Origin: Paenibacillus solanacearum
Lineage (GTDB): Bacteria; Bacillota; Bacilli; Paenibacillales; NBRC-103111
Assembly (NCBI RefSeq): GCF_910593845.1
Contig: NZ_CAJVAS010000009.1
Span: forward strand, 154,312-218,311
Length of the DNA stretch: 64,000 nucleotides
Direction of reading: 5' to 3'
The notes below the pieces were generated by a model. The model saw only the letters and a program-made list of their open reading frames with translations. It was not told where the DNA came from and did no database searches. This document shows, in pieces, positions 1 through 8,415 of this stretch (position 1 is the first letter of the stretch; each line of letters begins with the position of its first letter). Both the position numbers and the translations under genes were made by a program.

Positions 1-933
1 AGCTTACTGGATGATACGCCGCTCAAGTGGACCGACGCGCAACTGCAGTATTATGCAAAATATATATTGAACGGACAACCGATCGACTCTATGTTCAAGG
101 GCTTCATATTCAACGCCGTCCGCACGAGAGACAGTCATTTCATTTATCCCTTGTACGTCGGCTTCGGCGAGCCCTCGGAACGGATCGACTGGCAGCAATG
201 GATTGACGCATTGTTCGCGCCCGATGCTAACTTTCAGGCGCTGCATCGTGTGACGGGAACCGAGAAGGTCGATATTTGGGTTTCGATCCCGTACCCTCAC
301 CCGTATCAGCGAAGCTTCGGCGTCGTACAAGGACGCAATCTTGATTTTGAGGTGGCAACGGACCGGTTCGCCGCCGTCATCTGGTGGATCGATCAATTCA
401 TGAACCGTTGGAACAGCAGGAAAGACTTGCACGACAGGCTGGAGTTTCGCGGATTTTTGTGGCAAAGGGAAACGATCGACGCCAGTGACGAGAATCTCGT
501 CAAATGGGTGAACGGCGCCATCTCGGCCAGAAAGCTGCTCAGCATGTGGCTGGCGAATTACGGTTCGGGCGGCATTATCAAATGGTCCGAGCTCGGCTTC
601 CATTTGACCTTGCTGAATACGAACTACACCGGCAACACCAGCTACGATACCAGCTGGATCCGGAACGCCTGCTTATTCTCGCGACACTATCATACGGGAA
701 TCCAGATCACTTGGGGCAAAGGATTAATATACAACGCTACGCATCAACTCGATTACTTCAATCTCGGTCTCGCGAGTATGAGCCGGTACATGAACGAATC
801 GTTTCTCGTCTACCCGTTCCCGAACCAGACGCTGGATACGCTCTACCGGGAAAAGCTGATCGATTATATCCGTTTATACACGTTCGTCAAAGGTCTTTAT
901 GTGAAAACGAATTATCCCGGTATCGCGTACTGA
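1..933 (+). CDS. DUF4855 family protein (5' end outside window)
   Basis: The reading frame is open from the first base, so the gene is cut by the window edge; 310 residues remain. The visible part has the run of aromatic residues and the motifs YPLYVGFGEPS, DIWVSIPYPHP and a late YNATHQLDYFNLGL that I associate with DUF4855 proteins of Paenibacillus and Bacillus. Members are often secreted and sometimes carry S-layer or carbohydrate-binding modules; the biochemical function is unknown. No signal peptide can be judged because the start is missing. It converges on the glycan operon and ends just before a bidirectional terminator. The family call rests on remembered sequence style, not on a search. 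Confidence 0.7.
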   Translation, partial: SLLDDTPLKWTDAQLQYYAKYILNGQPIDSMFKGFIFNAVRTRDSHFIYPLYVGFGEPSERIDWQQWIDALFAPDANFQALHRVTGTEKVDIWVSIPYPHPYQRSFGVVQGRNLDFEVATDRFAAVIWWIDQFMNRWNSRKDLHDRLEFRGFLWQRETIDASDENLVKWVNGAISARKLLSMWLANYGSGGIIKWSELGFHLTLLNTNYTGNTSYDTSWIRNACLFSRHYHTGIQITWGKGLIYNATHQLDYFNLGLASMSRYMNESFLVYPFPNQTLDTLYREKLIDYIRLYTFVKGLYVKTNYPGIAY

Positions 934-977
934 TCCGCCAGCCGCAATGATCCTGCGCGCAAGACTGCCGCAACGAC

Positions 978-1020
978 AAAAAACGGCCGTTCCGTCTGTA
1001 GGCGGAGCTGCCGTTTTTTT
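978..1020. terminator. Bidirectional intrinsic terminator
   Basis: AAAAAACGGC (978-987) pairs with GCCGTTTTTT (1010-1019), giving a U-run on either strand. It lies between the convergent ends of the DUF4855 gene and the glycan operon, so it can serve both. Confidence 0.8.
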
Positions 1021-1063
1021 ATTGGCGATACTTCGTTGCATCGCTTGGTAGGCCTCTAATTGA

Positions 1064-1477
1064 TTACAGCGTGCGTATGAGAATGTAGGGCATGTGGCTT
1101 ACAGTGAACGGCGCCGCTCCCGGCGATTCCAGTATGATATGCACGCCGTGGTTTTCCAGGCTGCGGAAGCGCCAGGAATAAGCCAAATGCGTCAGTACGC
1201 AGCTGCCTTCCTGCAGATCGGCAGGGGTCGGAATGGCGCTCATGGACAGCGAGTGCGCGGGACGCGCCGTTTGAATGAGCTGTTCATCCCAACCCTGCGT
1301 AATTTCGTGCAAATGAAGCATGCCGCTCGTATGCTCGGGCAGCGGAATCATGATCGTCATGGCGGTAACTGACATATCCCGAGGAATGCCCGCAATATTG
1401 AAGGAAACGTACATCTCATGCCCATCGGCAAAAAAACGATTCGGCACGAACAACATCGATTTCTCCAGCATATTCAC
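1064..1477 (-). CDS. Small hypothetical protein, DNRLRE-like beta fold possible
   Basis: A 137-residue protein, last gene of the glycan operon. The frame is open further upstream into the glycosyltransferase gene, but GTG at 1477 has AAAGGAG nine bases before it and lies just after the upstream stop, so I start there. The pattern FNIAGIP, then LHLHEITQGWDEQLIQTARP, then HGVHIILES resembles DNRLRE domains, beta-sandwich modules found in surface proteins. There is no signal peptide and no obvious catalytic motif. It could equally be an uncharacterised family. Its place suggests a role tied to the glycan or the glycosylated target, which is inference. Confidence 0.55.
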   Translation of the reverse strand: MNMLEKSMLFVPNRFFADGHEMYVSFNIAGIPRDMSVTAMTIMIPLPEHTSGMLHLHEITQGWDEQLIQTARPAHSLSMSAIPTPADLQEGSCVLTHLAYSWRFRSLENHGVHIILESPGAAPFTVSHMPYILIRTL

Positions 1478-1500
1478 TTGAATTCGCTCCTTTCCCGTGG

Positions 1501-2493
1501 CTAGCCGGAAGGCAGATTCGCGTAAATCCGCTCCAGCATATCCACTCCGATTTCTTTGGCGTGGTATTTTTCGGCATACGCCCTCCCTTTTTTTCCAAGC
1601 TCGTTCCGAAGTTTGGGATTCTCGAGCAGCGTCTGGATCGCCGTCATCACCGTATCCGGGTTCGCATTCCAAATCGGCAGCTCCGCGGGAAACTTGTTGG
1701 CTACGTCGCTTCGAACGAAAGCGATGACCGGTTTGCCGAGCGCCATCGCCTCGACGCTGAGCAACCCGTACGAGCCGCAGCGAATTTGATCGACGATCAA
1801 GTCCGCTTCCTGATAGAGCTGGATCGCCGCTTCGTGATTCATCTTCTCGATGCGCCGGTATTCGAAGTCGTATGATTTTTTGAGCTGCCGGATGGCCGCT
1901 TCAATCGCCACCGTCCCTTTAAAGTCAGGATTCGTCGGCGCGTGCAAAATTAAAGGACGCTTGACGTCTTTTTTCGGAAAGTGCGGCTCGAACGGCGCAA
2001 GGTCGATGGAAATCGGCACCACGTGAACTTTCTTGTAGTACTTCTCCACATACGTATACACTTCGTAGTCCTGTACAATCGCTTCATCCACATACTGGCT
2101 TATAGCGTTTAATCGGTTGTGCATCACTACGTTGGCTGGCGAGTCGCCCGTGTATACGTACGGGTTGTTCTCCCGTGCCTGCTCATGAAACCTCACGTCG
2201 TTTCCCCAATGGTGCATGATCATTTTTTTGCCCTTGTCTTTGATCATCTCCAGATCCTTGTACTGCTTCAACAGGCTGCTGGCGTAATGGAAGTGGAACA
2301 AGTCGAAAAAGTTAATCAGGTGCTTGCTCATTTGTTCCAGCTCGACGACATTCGTATTGTACAAATGATCCTTATAGCCCAAATACGAGTGAAAGATGTT
2401 GTAGCCGTTCGCCAAATGCCCTCTTCGTTTCAATTCGCCGCTCAAGATGCCCATTTGGCCGGCAATTTCAATCGTTCCGTGAAAAATTCTCAT
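1501..2493 (-). CDS. Glycosyltransferase family 4
   Basis: A 330-residue GT-B type enzyme expected to move a sugar from a nucleotide donor to a glycan in the cytoplasm. The N-terminal half begins MRIFHGTIEIAGQMG and has FDLFHFHYASSLL; the C-terminal donor domain has PLILHAPTNPDFKGT, a DLIVDQIRCGSYGLLSVEAMALGKPVIA-type stretch and an LRNELGKKGRAYAEKYH tail, all typical of GT4. The start overlaps the end of the epimerase gene by 26 bases, so translation is likely coupled. It is the last transferase of the operon. Sugar and acceptor cannot be read from the sequence. Confidence 0.9.
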   Translation of the reverse strand: MRIFHGTIEIAGQMGILSGELKRRGHLANGYNIFHSYLGYKDHLYNTNVVELEQMSKHLINFFDLFHFHYASSLLKQYKDLEMIKDKGKKMIMHHWGNDVRFHEQARENNPYVYTGDSPANVVMHNRLNAISQYVDEAIVQDYEVYTYVEKYYKKVHVVPISIDLAPFEPHFPKKDVKRPLILHAPTNPDFKGTVAIEAAIRQLKKSYDFEYRRIEKMNHEAAIQLYQEADLIVDQIRCGSYGLLSVEAMALGKPVIAFVRSDVANKFPAELPIWNANPDTVMTAIQTLLENPKLRNELGKKGRAYAEKYHAKEIGVDMLERIYANLPSG

Positions 2494-3448
2494 GCGGAAC
2501 GCTTCCCCCTTTTCTCCACCGATTGGTTAACCGGAGTCCTTCGGTCAAGCCGACTTGGGGCTCCCACCCTAGCGTCCGGCGCAGCAGCGTCGCATCGAGG
2601 CACCGGCGGTATATCGTATCGACGGTTCGTTTCGGCTGATAAGCAAACTCGGGATGCGCCACGCCGCAAGTCTCGGCTACCATCTCGGCCAGCCGGTTCA
2701 CGCTCGTTTCCACGCCGGTCCCGACATTGAATAGGCGGCCGATCGCATCGGGATGCATGCCTGCCGATAGAAGCGCTTCGACGGCGTCGCCAATGTAGGT
2801 GTAGTCGCGCGTCTGCGTACCGTCGCCGAAAATGTTGAATGCCGCCTCTCGATCGGCCGACTCGAAAAATTTGGCCACGACGCCGCAGTAAGGGTTGGTC
2901 GTTAACTGGCCGGGTCCGTACACATTGGACAGCCGGAGTACGGCAATCGGCATGCGATACATGCGATGATACACCTGACAATAATGCTCCATGGAAAATT
3001 TGCTTGCCGCATAAGGCGTCGTCGTCTCGTAACAGCCTTCGGGCGTCGGCAGCACGGCGGCGTTCCCGTAAATCGATGCGGTCGACGTGTATACGAAACG
3101 CTGCAGCCGGCCGCACAGCTCCTTCGCTTTCCCCAGCAGCAGATAGCCGCCGTATAAATTGACATGGAAATCGTCATCCATATGTTGCGCGGACAGCACC
3201 AAGTTTTTGCAGGCAATGTGGTAAATGTGCGTGACGTCCGGGAGCACCCGCTCCAGCAGCCGGTCATCGACATAAGACGCCTGGATGAACGTCAGCCGTT
3301 CCGACACGGGCACGTTCTCCGGCCGGCTCGTCGAGCAATCGTCAATGACCGTCATGCGTTGCGAGAGTGGGAGCAGCCTGAGCAGCAGCTGCGAGCCGAT
3401 AAATCCCGCTCCCCCCGTTACGAGCACATGGCCAAACGGGTAGTTCAT
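2468..3448 (-). CDS. NAD-dependent epimerase/dehydratase (extended SDR)
   Basis: A 326-residue nucleotide-sugar epimerase or dehydratase. The Rossmann motif GGAGFIGS is at residues 10-17, the active-site pair YAASK is present with an upstream TSTASIYG serine motif, and NVYGPGQ follows. These are hallmarks of the UDP-glucose/GlcNAc/uronate 4-epimerase group. ATG 3448 is preceded by GGAGG at 7 bases and shares ATGA with the stop of the oxidoreductase gene, so the two are translationally coupled. It probably supplies the operon with an epimerised sugar nucleotide. Exact substrate is unknown. Confidence 0.88.
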   Translation of the reverse strand: MNYPFGHVLVTGGAGFIGSQLLLRLLPLSQRMTVIDDCSTSRPENVPVSERLTFIQASYVDDRLLERVLPDVTHIYHIACKNLVLSAQHMDDDFHVNLYGGYLLLGKAKELCGRLQRFVYTSTASIYGNAAVLPTPEGCYETTTPYAASKFSMEHYCQVYHRMYRMPIAVLRLSNVYGPGQLTTNPYCGVVAKFFESADREAAFNIFGDGTQTRDYTYIGDAVEALLSAGMHPDAIGRLFNVGTGVETSVNRLAEMVAETCGVAHPEFAYQPKRTVDTIYRRCLDATLLRRTLGWEPQVGLTEGLRLTNRWRKGGSVPHENFSRND

Positions 3449-4512
3449 TTCCATTCCTCCCAATCCGCCATCATCTCTGTTGAAAAATTCGCCAAAGGCA
3501 GCGGCACCGCCTTGCACGTCCGCACCGACTCATACAGCGCGAAGATCAGCTCCAGCGCCTTCTTACCTTCCGCTGCATCAATCATCATCGAAGCTTCGCC
3601 GCCCGCCATGGCCCGGATGAATTGCTCATACATGAGAAGATGCTCGTCGGCATCGCCGTTGTCTTCCGGGGCGGGGACGGTCGCGTCGGCGAACGCCCAC
3701 TTGCGGATTTCGTTCAATCGAATGCCTCCGATGCTGATCGTTCCCTTCTCTCCGAACAACGTCAGGCTGTTATCGAGATTGCCGGGAAACGTGAGCGTAT
3801 TGGCTTCGACGATCCCGATCGCGCCGCCTTGGAACGTGACGATGCCGGCGGCGACGTCCTCCGTCTGCTTCGGGATCGGCCCGCGCTGCATGCTGCCGTA
3901 CACGTCGAGACCGTCCCCCATGAACCATTGCAGCAGATCGATCAAATGAATGCCCTGGTTCAGCAGCATGCCGCCGTCCTGATCCCAGGTTCCCCGCCAT
4001 GGAGCGGCTTCGTAATAGGCGCCGGACCGCTGCAGCCTCATGGACACAACGCCCAGATAAAGCCGTCCCATCGCTCCCGCGTCGATGAGCCGCTTGGCCT
4101 GCATCATCACGGGCTTATAGCGCAGCTGGTGGCATACCTGCACGACCACCTGCCGCCGCTCCGCTTCGCGCACGATATGTTCCGCGTCGCGCAGGGAGAG
4201 CGCCATCGGCTTCTCCAGGATGACGTGCTTCCCCGAGGCGATCGCCTGCTTCGCCAGCTCGGCATGAAAGGCCGATGGCGTCGCGATAACGACCGCCTGA
4301 ACGCGCTCATCCTGCAGCAGCGGCTTGACATCCCGGTACGCGGCTATGCGGTGCTGCGTCCCCGACAGCCTGCGGTATTCCTGCTCCGCCGCCGCCATAC
4401 GCGCATCCTGAACGTCGCAAATCGCGGTCAGCCGGCCTCCCGCCAGCTTCGCCAGCGAAGCGATGTGCCGTTCGGCGATTCGGCCGCAGCCGATGAGTCC
4501 GAATCCGATCAT
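3445..4512 (-). CDS. Gfo/Idh/MocA family sugar dehydrogenase
   Basis: A 355-residue NAD(P)-dependent oxidoreductase. The N-terminal nucleotide-binding motif GLIGCGRIAERH is at residues 5-16 and the family signature EKPMALSLRDAE is near residue 100, followed by the alpha/beta C-terminal domain with DQDGGMLLNQGIHLIDLLQW. Directly next to a sugar aminotransferase, it resembles WbpB/WlbA-type enzymes that oxidise C3 of UDP-GlcNAc-uronate before transamination, but the acetyltransferase of that pathway is not here. ATGA overlaps join it to the genes on both sides. Family is firm; substrate is inference. Confidence 0.9.
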   Translation of the reverse strand: MIGFGLIGCGRIAERHIASLAKLAGGRLTAICDVQDARMAAAEQEYRRLSGTQHRIAAYRDVKPLLQDERVQAVVIATPSAFHAELAKQAIASGKHVILEKPMALSLRDAEHIVREAERRQVVVQVCHQLRYKPVMMQAKRLIDAGAMGRLYLGVVSMRLQRSGAYYEAAPWRGTWDQDGGMLLNQGIHLIDLLQWFMGDGLDVYGSMQRGPIPKQTEDVAAGIVTFQGGAIGIVEANTLTFPGNLDNSLTLFGEKGTISIGGIRLNEIRKWAFADATVPAPEDNGDADEHLLMYEQFIRAMAGGEASMMIDAAEGKKALELIFALYESVRTCKAVPLPLANFSTEMMADWEEWK

Positions 4513-5621
4513 GGCGCTACGTCTCCCTGAGCGGCGGCGATGGCCTCGATCACCCGGTCCTGCTCGCTGTCATACAAGAACGCGCTCATCGGCAGCGCCA
4601 AGATCCGCTCCGACAACCGCTCCGATACGGGCAAATCGCCGGGACGGTAACCCAAGTGCGCGTAGGCGGCCTGCAGGTGAAGCGGGAGCGGATAGTAGAC
4701 GCCGCTGTGAATGTCCCTGCCAGCCAGCGCCTGCTGCAGCACGTCCCTTTGGTCGGACTCGATGCAGAACAAATGATAAATATGGGTCCGGTCCGGCTTC
4801 TCTTCGGCGACGCGCACATGCGGGGCGTTCGCGAAGGCGGCCCGGTAGCGGCCCGCGAGCCGGATACGCTCGCCGTTCCAATCGTCGATCTTCGTCAACC
4901 CGATCCGTACAATCGCCGCATGCAGCTCATCCAGCCGGCTGTTGTAGCCGATCTCGCTATGGTAATACTTTTGGCGGCTGCCGTGCTGCCGGAGCGTCCG
5001 AATGCGCTCGGCCATCCGTTCGTCCGAAGTGGCGATGAGTCCTCCGTCGCCGATCGTCCCCAAGTTTTTCGTCGGAAAGAACGAAAAACAAGCGGCGTGG
5101 CCAAGGCTTCCCGCACGCCTCCCCTTATACTCCGCGCCGAATGCCTGGCAAGCGTCCTCAATGACGATCAAACCGTGCTTTTCCGCGATACGCATCATTT
5201 CATCCATATCGGCGGGCTGTCCGAATATATGCACCGGGATGATCGCTTTGGTGGCCGGCGTAATCTTCTCTTCGACGCGGACCGGATCGAGACAGTACGA
5301 CTGCGGGTCGATATCGGCGAACACCGGAATCGCGCCGACCCGGGACACGGCTTCTGCGGAAGCGAAGAACGTGAACGGCGACGTGATGACCTCGTCCCCC
5401 GGCCCGATCCCGCAGGCGTCCAGCACGAGCACCAGCGCGTCCGTCCCGTTGGCGACACCGATCGCGTGATCCACCTGCAAGTAATCGGCAATTTCCTGTT
5501 CCAGCCGCTGCACGTTCGGGCCAAGTATATATTTGCCCGAGTCGATCGTATCCGCAAGCGCCTGCAGCATCTCCTGCCGAATCGATTGAAATTGTCGTTG
5601 TAGCGGTACCAGTTCGATCAT
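4509..5621 (-). CDS. DegT/DnrJ/EryC1/StrS sugar aminotransferase
   Basis: A 370-residue PLP enzyme that puts an amino group on a keto-sugar nucleotide. Motifs: GVANGTDALVL near residue 60, EDACQAFGAEYKGRRAG, and the PLP lysine in FSFFPTKNLGTIGDGG, followed by GYNSRLDELHAAI. The KNLG context is that of WbpE/WlbE/FdtB enzymes. The start ATG 5621 overlaps the upstream stop as TAATG and has GGAGAG ahead. Paired with the dehydrogenase it likely makes a 3-amino sugar used by the operon's glycosyltransferases. The product has not been shown. Confidence 0.92.
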   Translation of the reverse strand: MIELVPLQRQFQSIRQEMLQALADTIDSGKYILGPNVQRLEQEIADYLQVDHAIGVANGTDALVLVLDACGIGPGDEVITSPFTFFASAEAVSRVGAIPVFADIDPQSYCLDPVRVEEKITPATKAIIPVHIFGQPADMDEMMRIAEKHGLIVIEDACQAFGAEYKGRRAGSLGHAACFSFFPTKNLGTIGDGGLIATSDERMAERIRTLRQHGSRQKYYHSEIGYNSRLDELHAAIVRIGLTKIDDWNGERIRLAGRYRAAFANAPHVRVAEEKPDRTHIYHLFCIESDQRDVLQQALAGRDIHSGVYYPLPLHLQAAYAHLGYRPGDLPVSERLSERILALPMSAFLYDSEQDRVIEAIAAAQGDVAP

Positions 5622-6634
5622 TACGTTACTCTCCTTTTTTGGTTTACGGATTGTTGAACCGCCGGCCACAACTGCTCCAGGCGGTGCAAGAACGTATGGC
5701 CGGCCATCACTTTCGCTCTGGCTCTGCGCCCGATCTGCAGCCGTTCTTCCGGCCGGGGCAAGTAATACTGCACCCGCTCGATCGTTTCTTCGGGGCTGGA
5801 GGTAAGCACGACTTCTTTTCCGTCCTCGAACAGGCGCTCCAGCTCCTCCGTCCGGCTAGCGATCATGAAAGCGCCGGAGCCCAGTATTTCAAACGTGCGC
5901 TGGGAAACTTGATCGCGGGCATTTTGCACGCCGAGCATAATTTTGCTTTGCCGATACACGCGCGACGTTTCTTTGTACGGCAGCAAGCCGTGAATGCAGG
6001 ACGGCGGGACGGTCACGCCGAATTCCTTCTCGATCATGGCGGCGTTATCGATCCAGCCGTTCCCCCATATATCGACCCGGATGCCCGTATCCCCTGCAAA
6101 CAGCGGGAACAGCAGCTGCCGCAAGCTGTCATAACGGAAGGTCCTCGTATCCAGATGGGTCGTTCCAACCAAGGCGACATCGTATTTCTCCTTTTTCGCG
6201 CCGTCATCCGGTTTCGGCGGGAACAGACGCGGGTTGAATGCAAAGTTCAAATAATCCGACAGCTTGCCCAGCGCACGGTACTTGGCCACGCAATCGGGAT
6301 GGATCGTCCAGACGGCATCCGGCTTGACGAGACGGACGAACGGAAGCGAGATGCCGTCAAAATGAATTCGGTCCTCCGTCGCCCAATAAATATGGTACAT
6401 TCCGTACTTGTCGCATAGCTCCGGAATGACGCTTAACGCCGGATCAAACATCATCACATCAATCCCCGTGGTGATCAGCACATCCGGCCGAAAATAAGTG
6501 ATGCCGGCTTCAATTTCCTTCATATTCCAGGACGTTTGATAACATAACTTATGCCCCATCTGGCACAATGCGTCGCCCAAACTGTTAATGTAATGGGACA
6601 GATGATTCAGAAAAAAAATTTTGCAAGGCTCCAA
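5621..6634 (-). CDS. CgeB-like glycosyltransferase
   Basis: A 337-residue protein of the CgeB/spore maturation glycosyltransferase type. The N-terminal half has IFFLNHLSHYINSLGDALCQ and DVLITTGID; the C-terminal half has SRVYRQSKIMLGVQNARDQVSQRTFEILGSGAFMI and a DGKEVVLTSSPEE stretch, the usual donor-domain signature of this family. CgeB of Bacillus subtilis acts on the outer spore surface, so this supports a spore-glycan role for the operon. The start is TTG 6634, preceded by a G-rich Shine-Dalgarno nine bases away. The preceding gene ends at a hairpin, so part of the transcription into this gene may be separate. Confidence 0.85.
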   Translation of the reverse strand: MEPCKIFFLNHLSHYINSLGDALCQMGHKLCYQTSWNMKEIEAGITYFRPDVLITTGIDVMMFDPALSVIPELCDKYGMYHIYWATEDRIHFDGISLPFVRLVKPDAVWTIHPDCVAKYRALGKLSDYLNFAFNPRLFPPKPDDGAKKEKYDVALVGTTHLDTRTFRYDSLRQLLFPLFAGDTGIRVDIWGNGWIDNAAMIEKEFGVTVPPSCIHGLLPYKETSRVYRQSKIMLGVQNARDQVSQRTFEILGSGAFMIASRTEELERLFEDGKEVVLTSSPEETIERVQYYLPRPEERLQIGRRARAKVMAGHTFLHRLEQLWPAVQQSVNQKRRVT

Positions 6635-6685
6635 TGCCGTTTTCCCCCCCTATCACGAATTTGCCGGAGCAAAAGACGACATGGC

Positions 6686-6721
6686 AGCCCAAGGAACCGG
6701 CGTATGCCGTTTCCTTGGGCT
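6686..6721 (-). terminator. Terminator-like hairpin inside the glycan operon
   Basis: AGCCCAAGGAA (6686-6696) pairs with TTCCTTGGGCT (6711-6721), with further pairing inside; the minus strand then reads a short T-rich stretch. The stem includes the stop codon of the upstream GT2 gene. It may give partial termination between the GT2 genes and the CgeB-like gene. Confidence 0.5.
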
Positions 6722-7328
6722 ATTCGCTTCGAATGTGCGGCAACGGTTCCGTATGCCGGGCATGATTCAACGTCACTTTGCCCGTCGTCATGTTCCGGTA
6801 CCCGACCTGATCTGCGCGATCGGCATAATCATCGAATACATTGTCTTCATAGACGGGCGATTTCTGAAGATAACCGACATGGCCGAGCAGCTCGCGGCGA
6901 AACAGCATGCAGGCTTGATGAACCTGCTTCTCGCGCGGGACGGATGCGATGACCGGCGTTTGCTTGATCGCCTCGATATGCGCCGGACGCACAACACCGG
7001 CGTCTCGCCACTTGTACAGGCTGTGCAGCATCTCCTTGAGCCAGCGGCGCGATACGAGCACGCCCGGCATCATCAGCAGTATATTGTCCCCGGACGCCAG
7101 CCTCAGTCCGGCGTTCCCTGCCGCCGCCAGCGAGCTGCTCCAGGGCAGCGTGATCAGCGTAAGCTGCTCTTTACGGCAGTAAGCATCCGTCCCGTCCTTC
7201 GAGCCGTTGTCTACGACGATGACTTCCACATCTTCATCCACTTGCCTGCGGATGGAGGCAATGCTCTCAATGAGAAGGTCCCTGCTGTTGTATGTCGGAA
7301 TGATCAGGCTTGTATTCGACGTATCCAC
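6720..7328 (-). CDS. Short GT2 family glycosyltransferase
   Basis: A 202-residue GT-A enzyme. The N-terminus SLIIPTYNSRDLLIESIASI and VEVIVVDNGSKDGT are canonical GT2 motifs, and residues around 85 (ASGDNILLMMPGVLV) sit where the DxD region should be but have no clear DxD. It is shorter than the usual 230-330 residues. The start lies 62 bases inside the end of the upstream GT2 gene, a long overlap that is real because both the start motif and the upstream C-terminus are in good frames. Activity could be altered; donor unknown. Confidence 0.85.
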   Translation of the reverse strand: MDTSNTSLIIPTYNSRDLLIESIASIRRQVDEDVEVIVVDNGSKDGTDAYCRKEQLTLITLPWSSSLAAAGNAGLRLASGDNILLMMPGVLVSRRWLKEMLHSLYKWRDAGVVRPAHIEAIKQTPVIASVPREKQVHQACMLFRRELLGHVGYLQKSPVYEDNVFDDYADRADQVGYRNMTTGKVTLNHARHTEPLPHIRSE

Positions 7329-8415
7329 TATCTCTCCCCCCTTGAATATAGTGGCGCTGGCGCATGTCGTCAGGGAACTGCAGTCTCGGACTCGCCTGCT
7401 CCATCAGGACGAATAACGCTTCGAGATGATCTCCGATAATAAGCTGTTCGACCTGATTGCCCGATCCGGTATTCTGCTCCTTCCGAACACGGTTCATCGC
7501 AATGACGTTCACCGGAAGCGGCGAGCGGGCTATCGTTAATCTTGTCTGAATGGCCCTGGCGTAGGCAACCGGAGGAACGGCGAGCATGCTCGTTCCGATG
7601 TGCTCGATCGCCCGGCGCGTCAGCGCATGGGGAACGGCCGTCAGCGAATCGACTTGCAAATCTTTTCTTCCCGTGCATATATTCAAAAACTGCTTGACAT
7701 GGGATACCATGTCCCGGCGATCCGCCGGCGGCAGCAGCGGCGAAATCGGGTTCAGGACGAGGTCCGCCCCTTTCTCGGCTTCGTATATAAACGGCAGCAG
7801 CAAGTCAACGCCGACGGACATATCCGCATCGAGGAACAGCAGGATGTCGGACATGGATACTTTGGCTCCGACCGCGCGCCCGACATCGTAGCCCAGCGCC
7901 GCATCGAAATGAACGATCGTCGCCCTGCACGGATGATTGCGGACCACCTCGTAGCTGTCGTCGGACGACCCGTTGATGACAACGATAATTTCTTCGAAAG
8001 GCAGGCGTGCCAGTTCATTGAGCTGGCTGTTCAGCGTCACGCTTTCGTTCATTGCCGTAATGACGCAGCCTACCTTCTTCGTTGTCGGCAGCAGCAGATC
8101 GTTATGGATTTGAATGTTCGCCGTTTCGCAATATCCGCGAATAAATCTTTTGCAGGCAAGCGGGTAAGTCGACTGCGGAATCTCATTGAACCGGTGCTTG
8201 CCGAACCATTCGGCCCAGCATAAGTTAAGCTGGCGGGCCCACTGGACGCTGCTCGGCGGCTCGCCGGCGGCAAGCTTCGGCCAGAACCAGCCGACCGACC
8301 GTGCGCCGGCCGCATAAGCCTTCTCTTCCCAGTCCTTCTGAGGATCCTTCGCCGGTGCGCGCTTGCGCGAAAGCTTTGGCTTGCTCGCCGAAGCTTTCTT
8401 CCGGGCCATTCTCAT
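7267..8415 (-). CDS. GT2 glycosyltransferase with basic N-terminal extension
   Basis: A 382-residue protein. About 35 Lys/Arg/Ala-rich residues and a 100-residue segment (AGARSVGWFWPKLA, CWAEWFGKHRF) precede the GT2 domain VGCVITAMNESVTL, EIIVVINGSSDDS and LLFLDADMSVG (the DxD motif). The block AALGYDVGRAVGAK is shared with the adjacent GT2 protein (AALGHDVGRSIGAR), and both end in an IGDHLEA/ITGDHLEA segment, so they are paralogues. The start follows the upstream stop without a gap (TAGATG). Likely acts with its neighbour on the same glycan. Confidence 0.88.
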   Translation of the reverse strand: MRMARKKASASKPKLSRKRAPAKDPQKDWEEKAYAAGARSVGWFWPKLAAGEPPSSVQWARQLNLCWAEWFGKHRFNEIPQSTYPLACKRFIRGYCETANIQIHNDLLLPTTKKVGCVITAMNESVTLNSQLNELARLPFEEIIVVINGSSDDSYEVVRNHPCRATIVHFDAALGYDVGRAVGAKVSMSDILLFLDADMSVGVDLLLPFIYEAEKGADLVLNPISPLLPPADRRDMVSHVKQFLNICTGRKDLQVDSLTAVPHALTRRAIEHIGTSMLAVPPVAYARAIQTRLTIARSPLPVNVIAMNRVRKEQNTGSGNQVEQLIIGDHLEALFVLMEQASPRLQFPDDMRQRHYIQGGRDSGYVEYKPDHSDIQQQGPSH

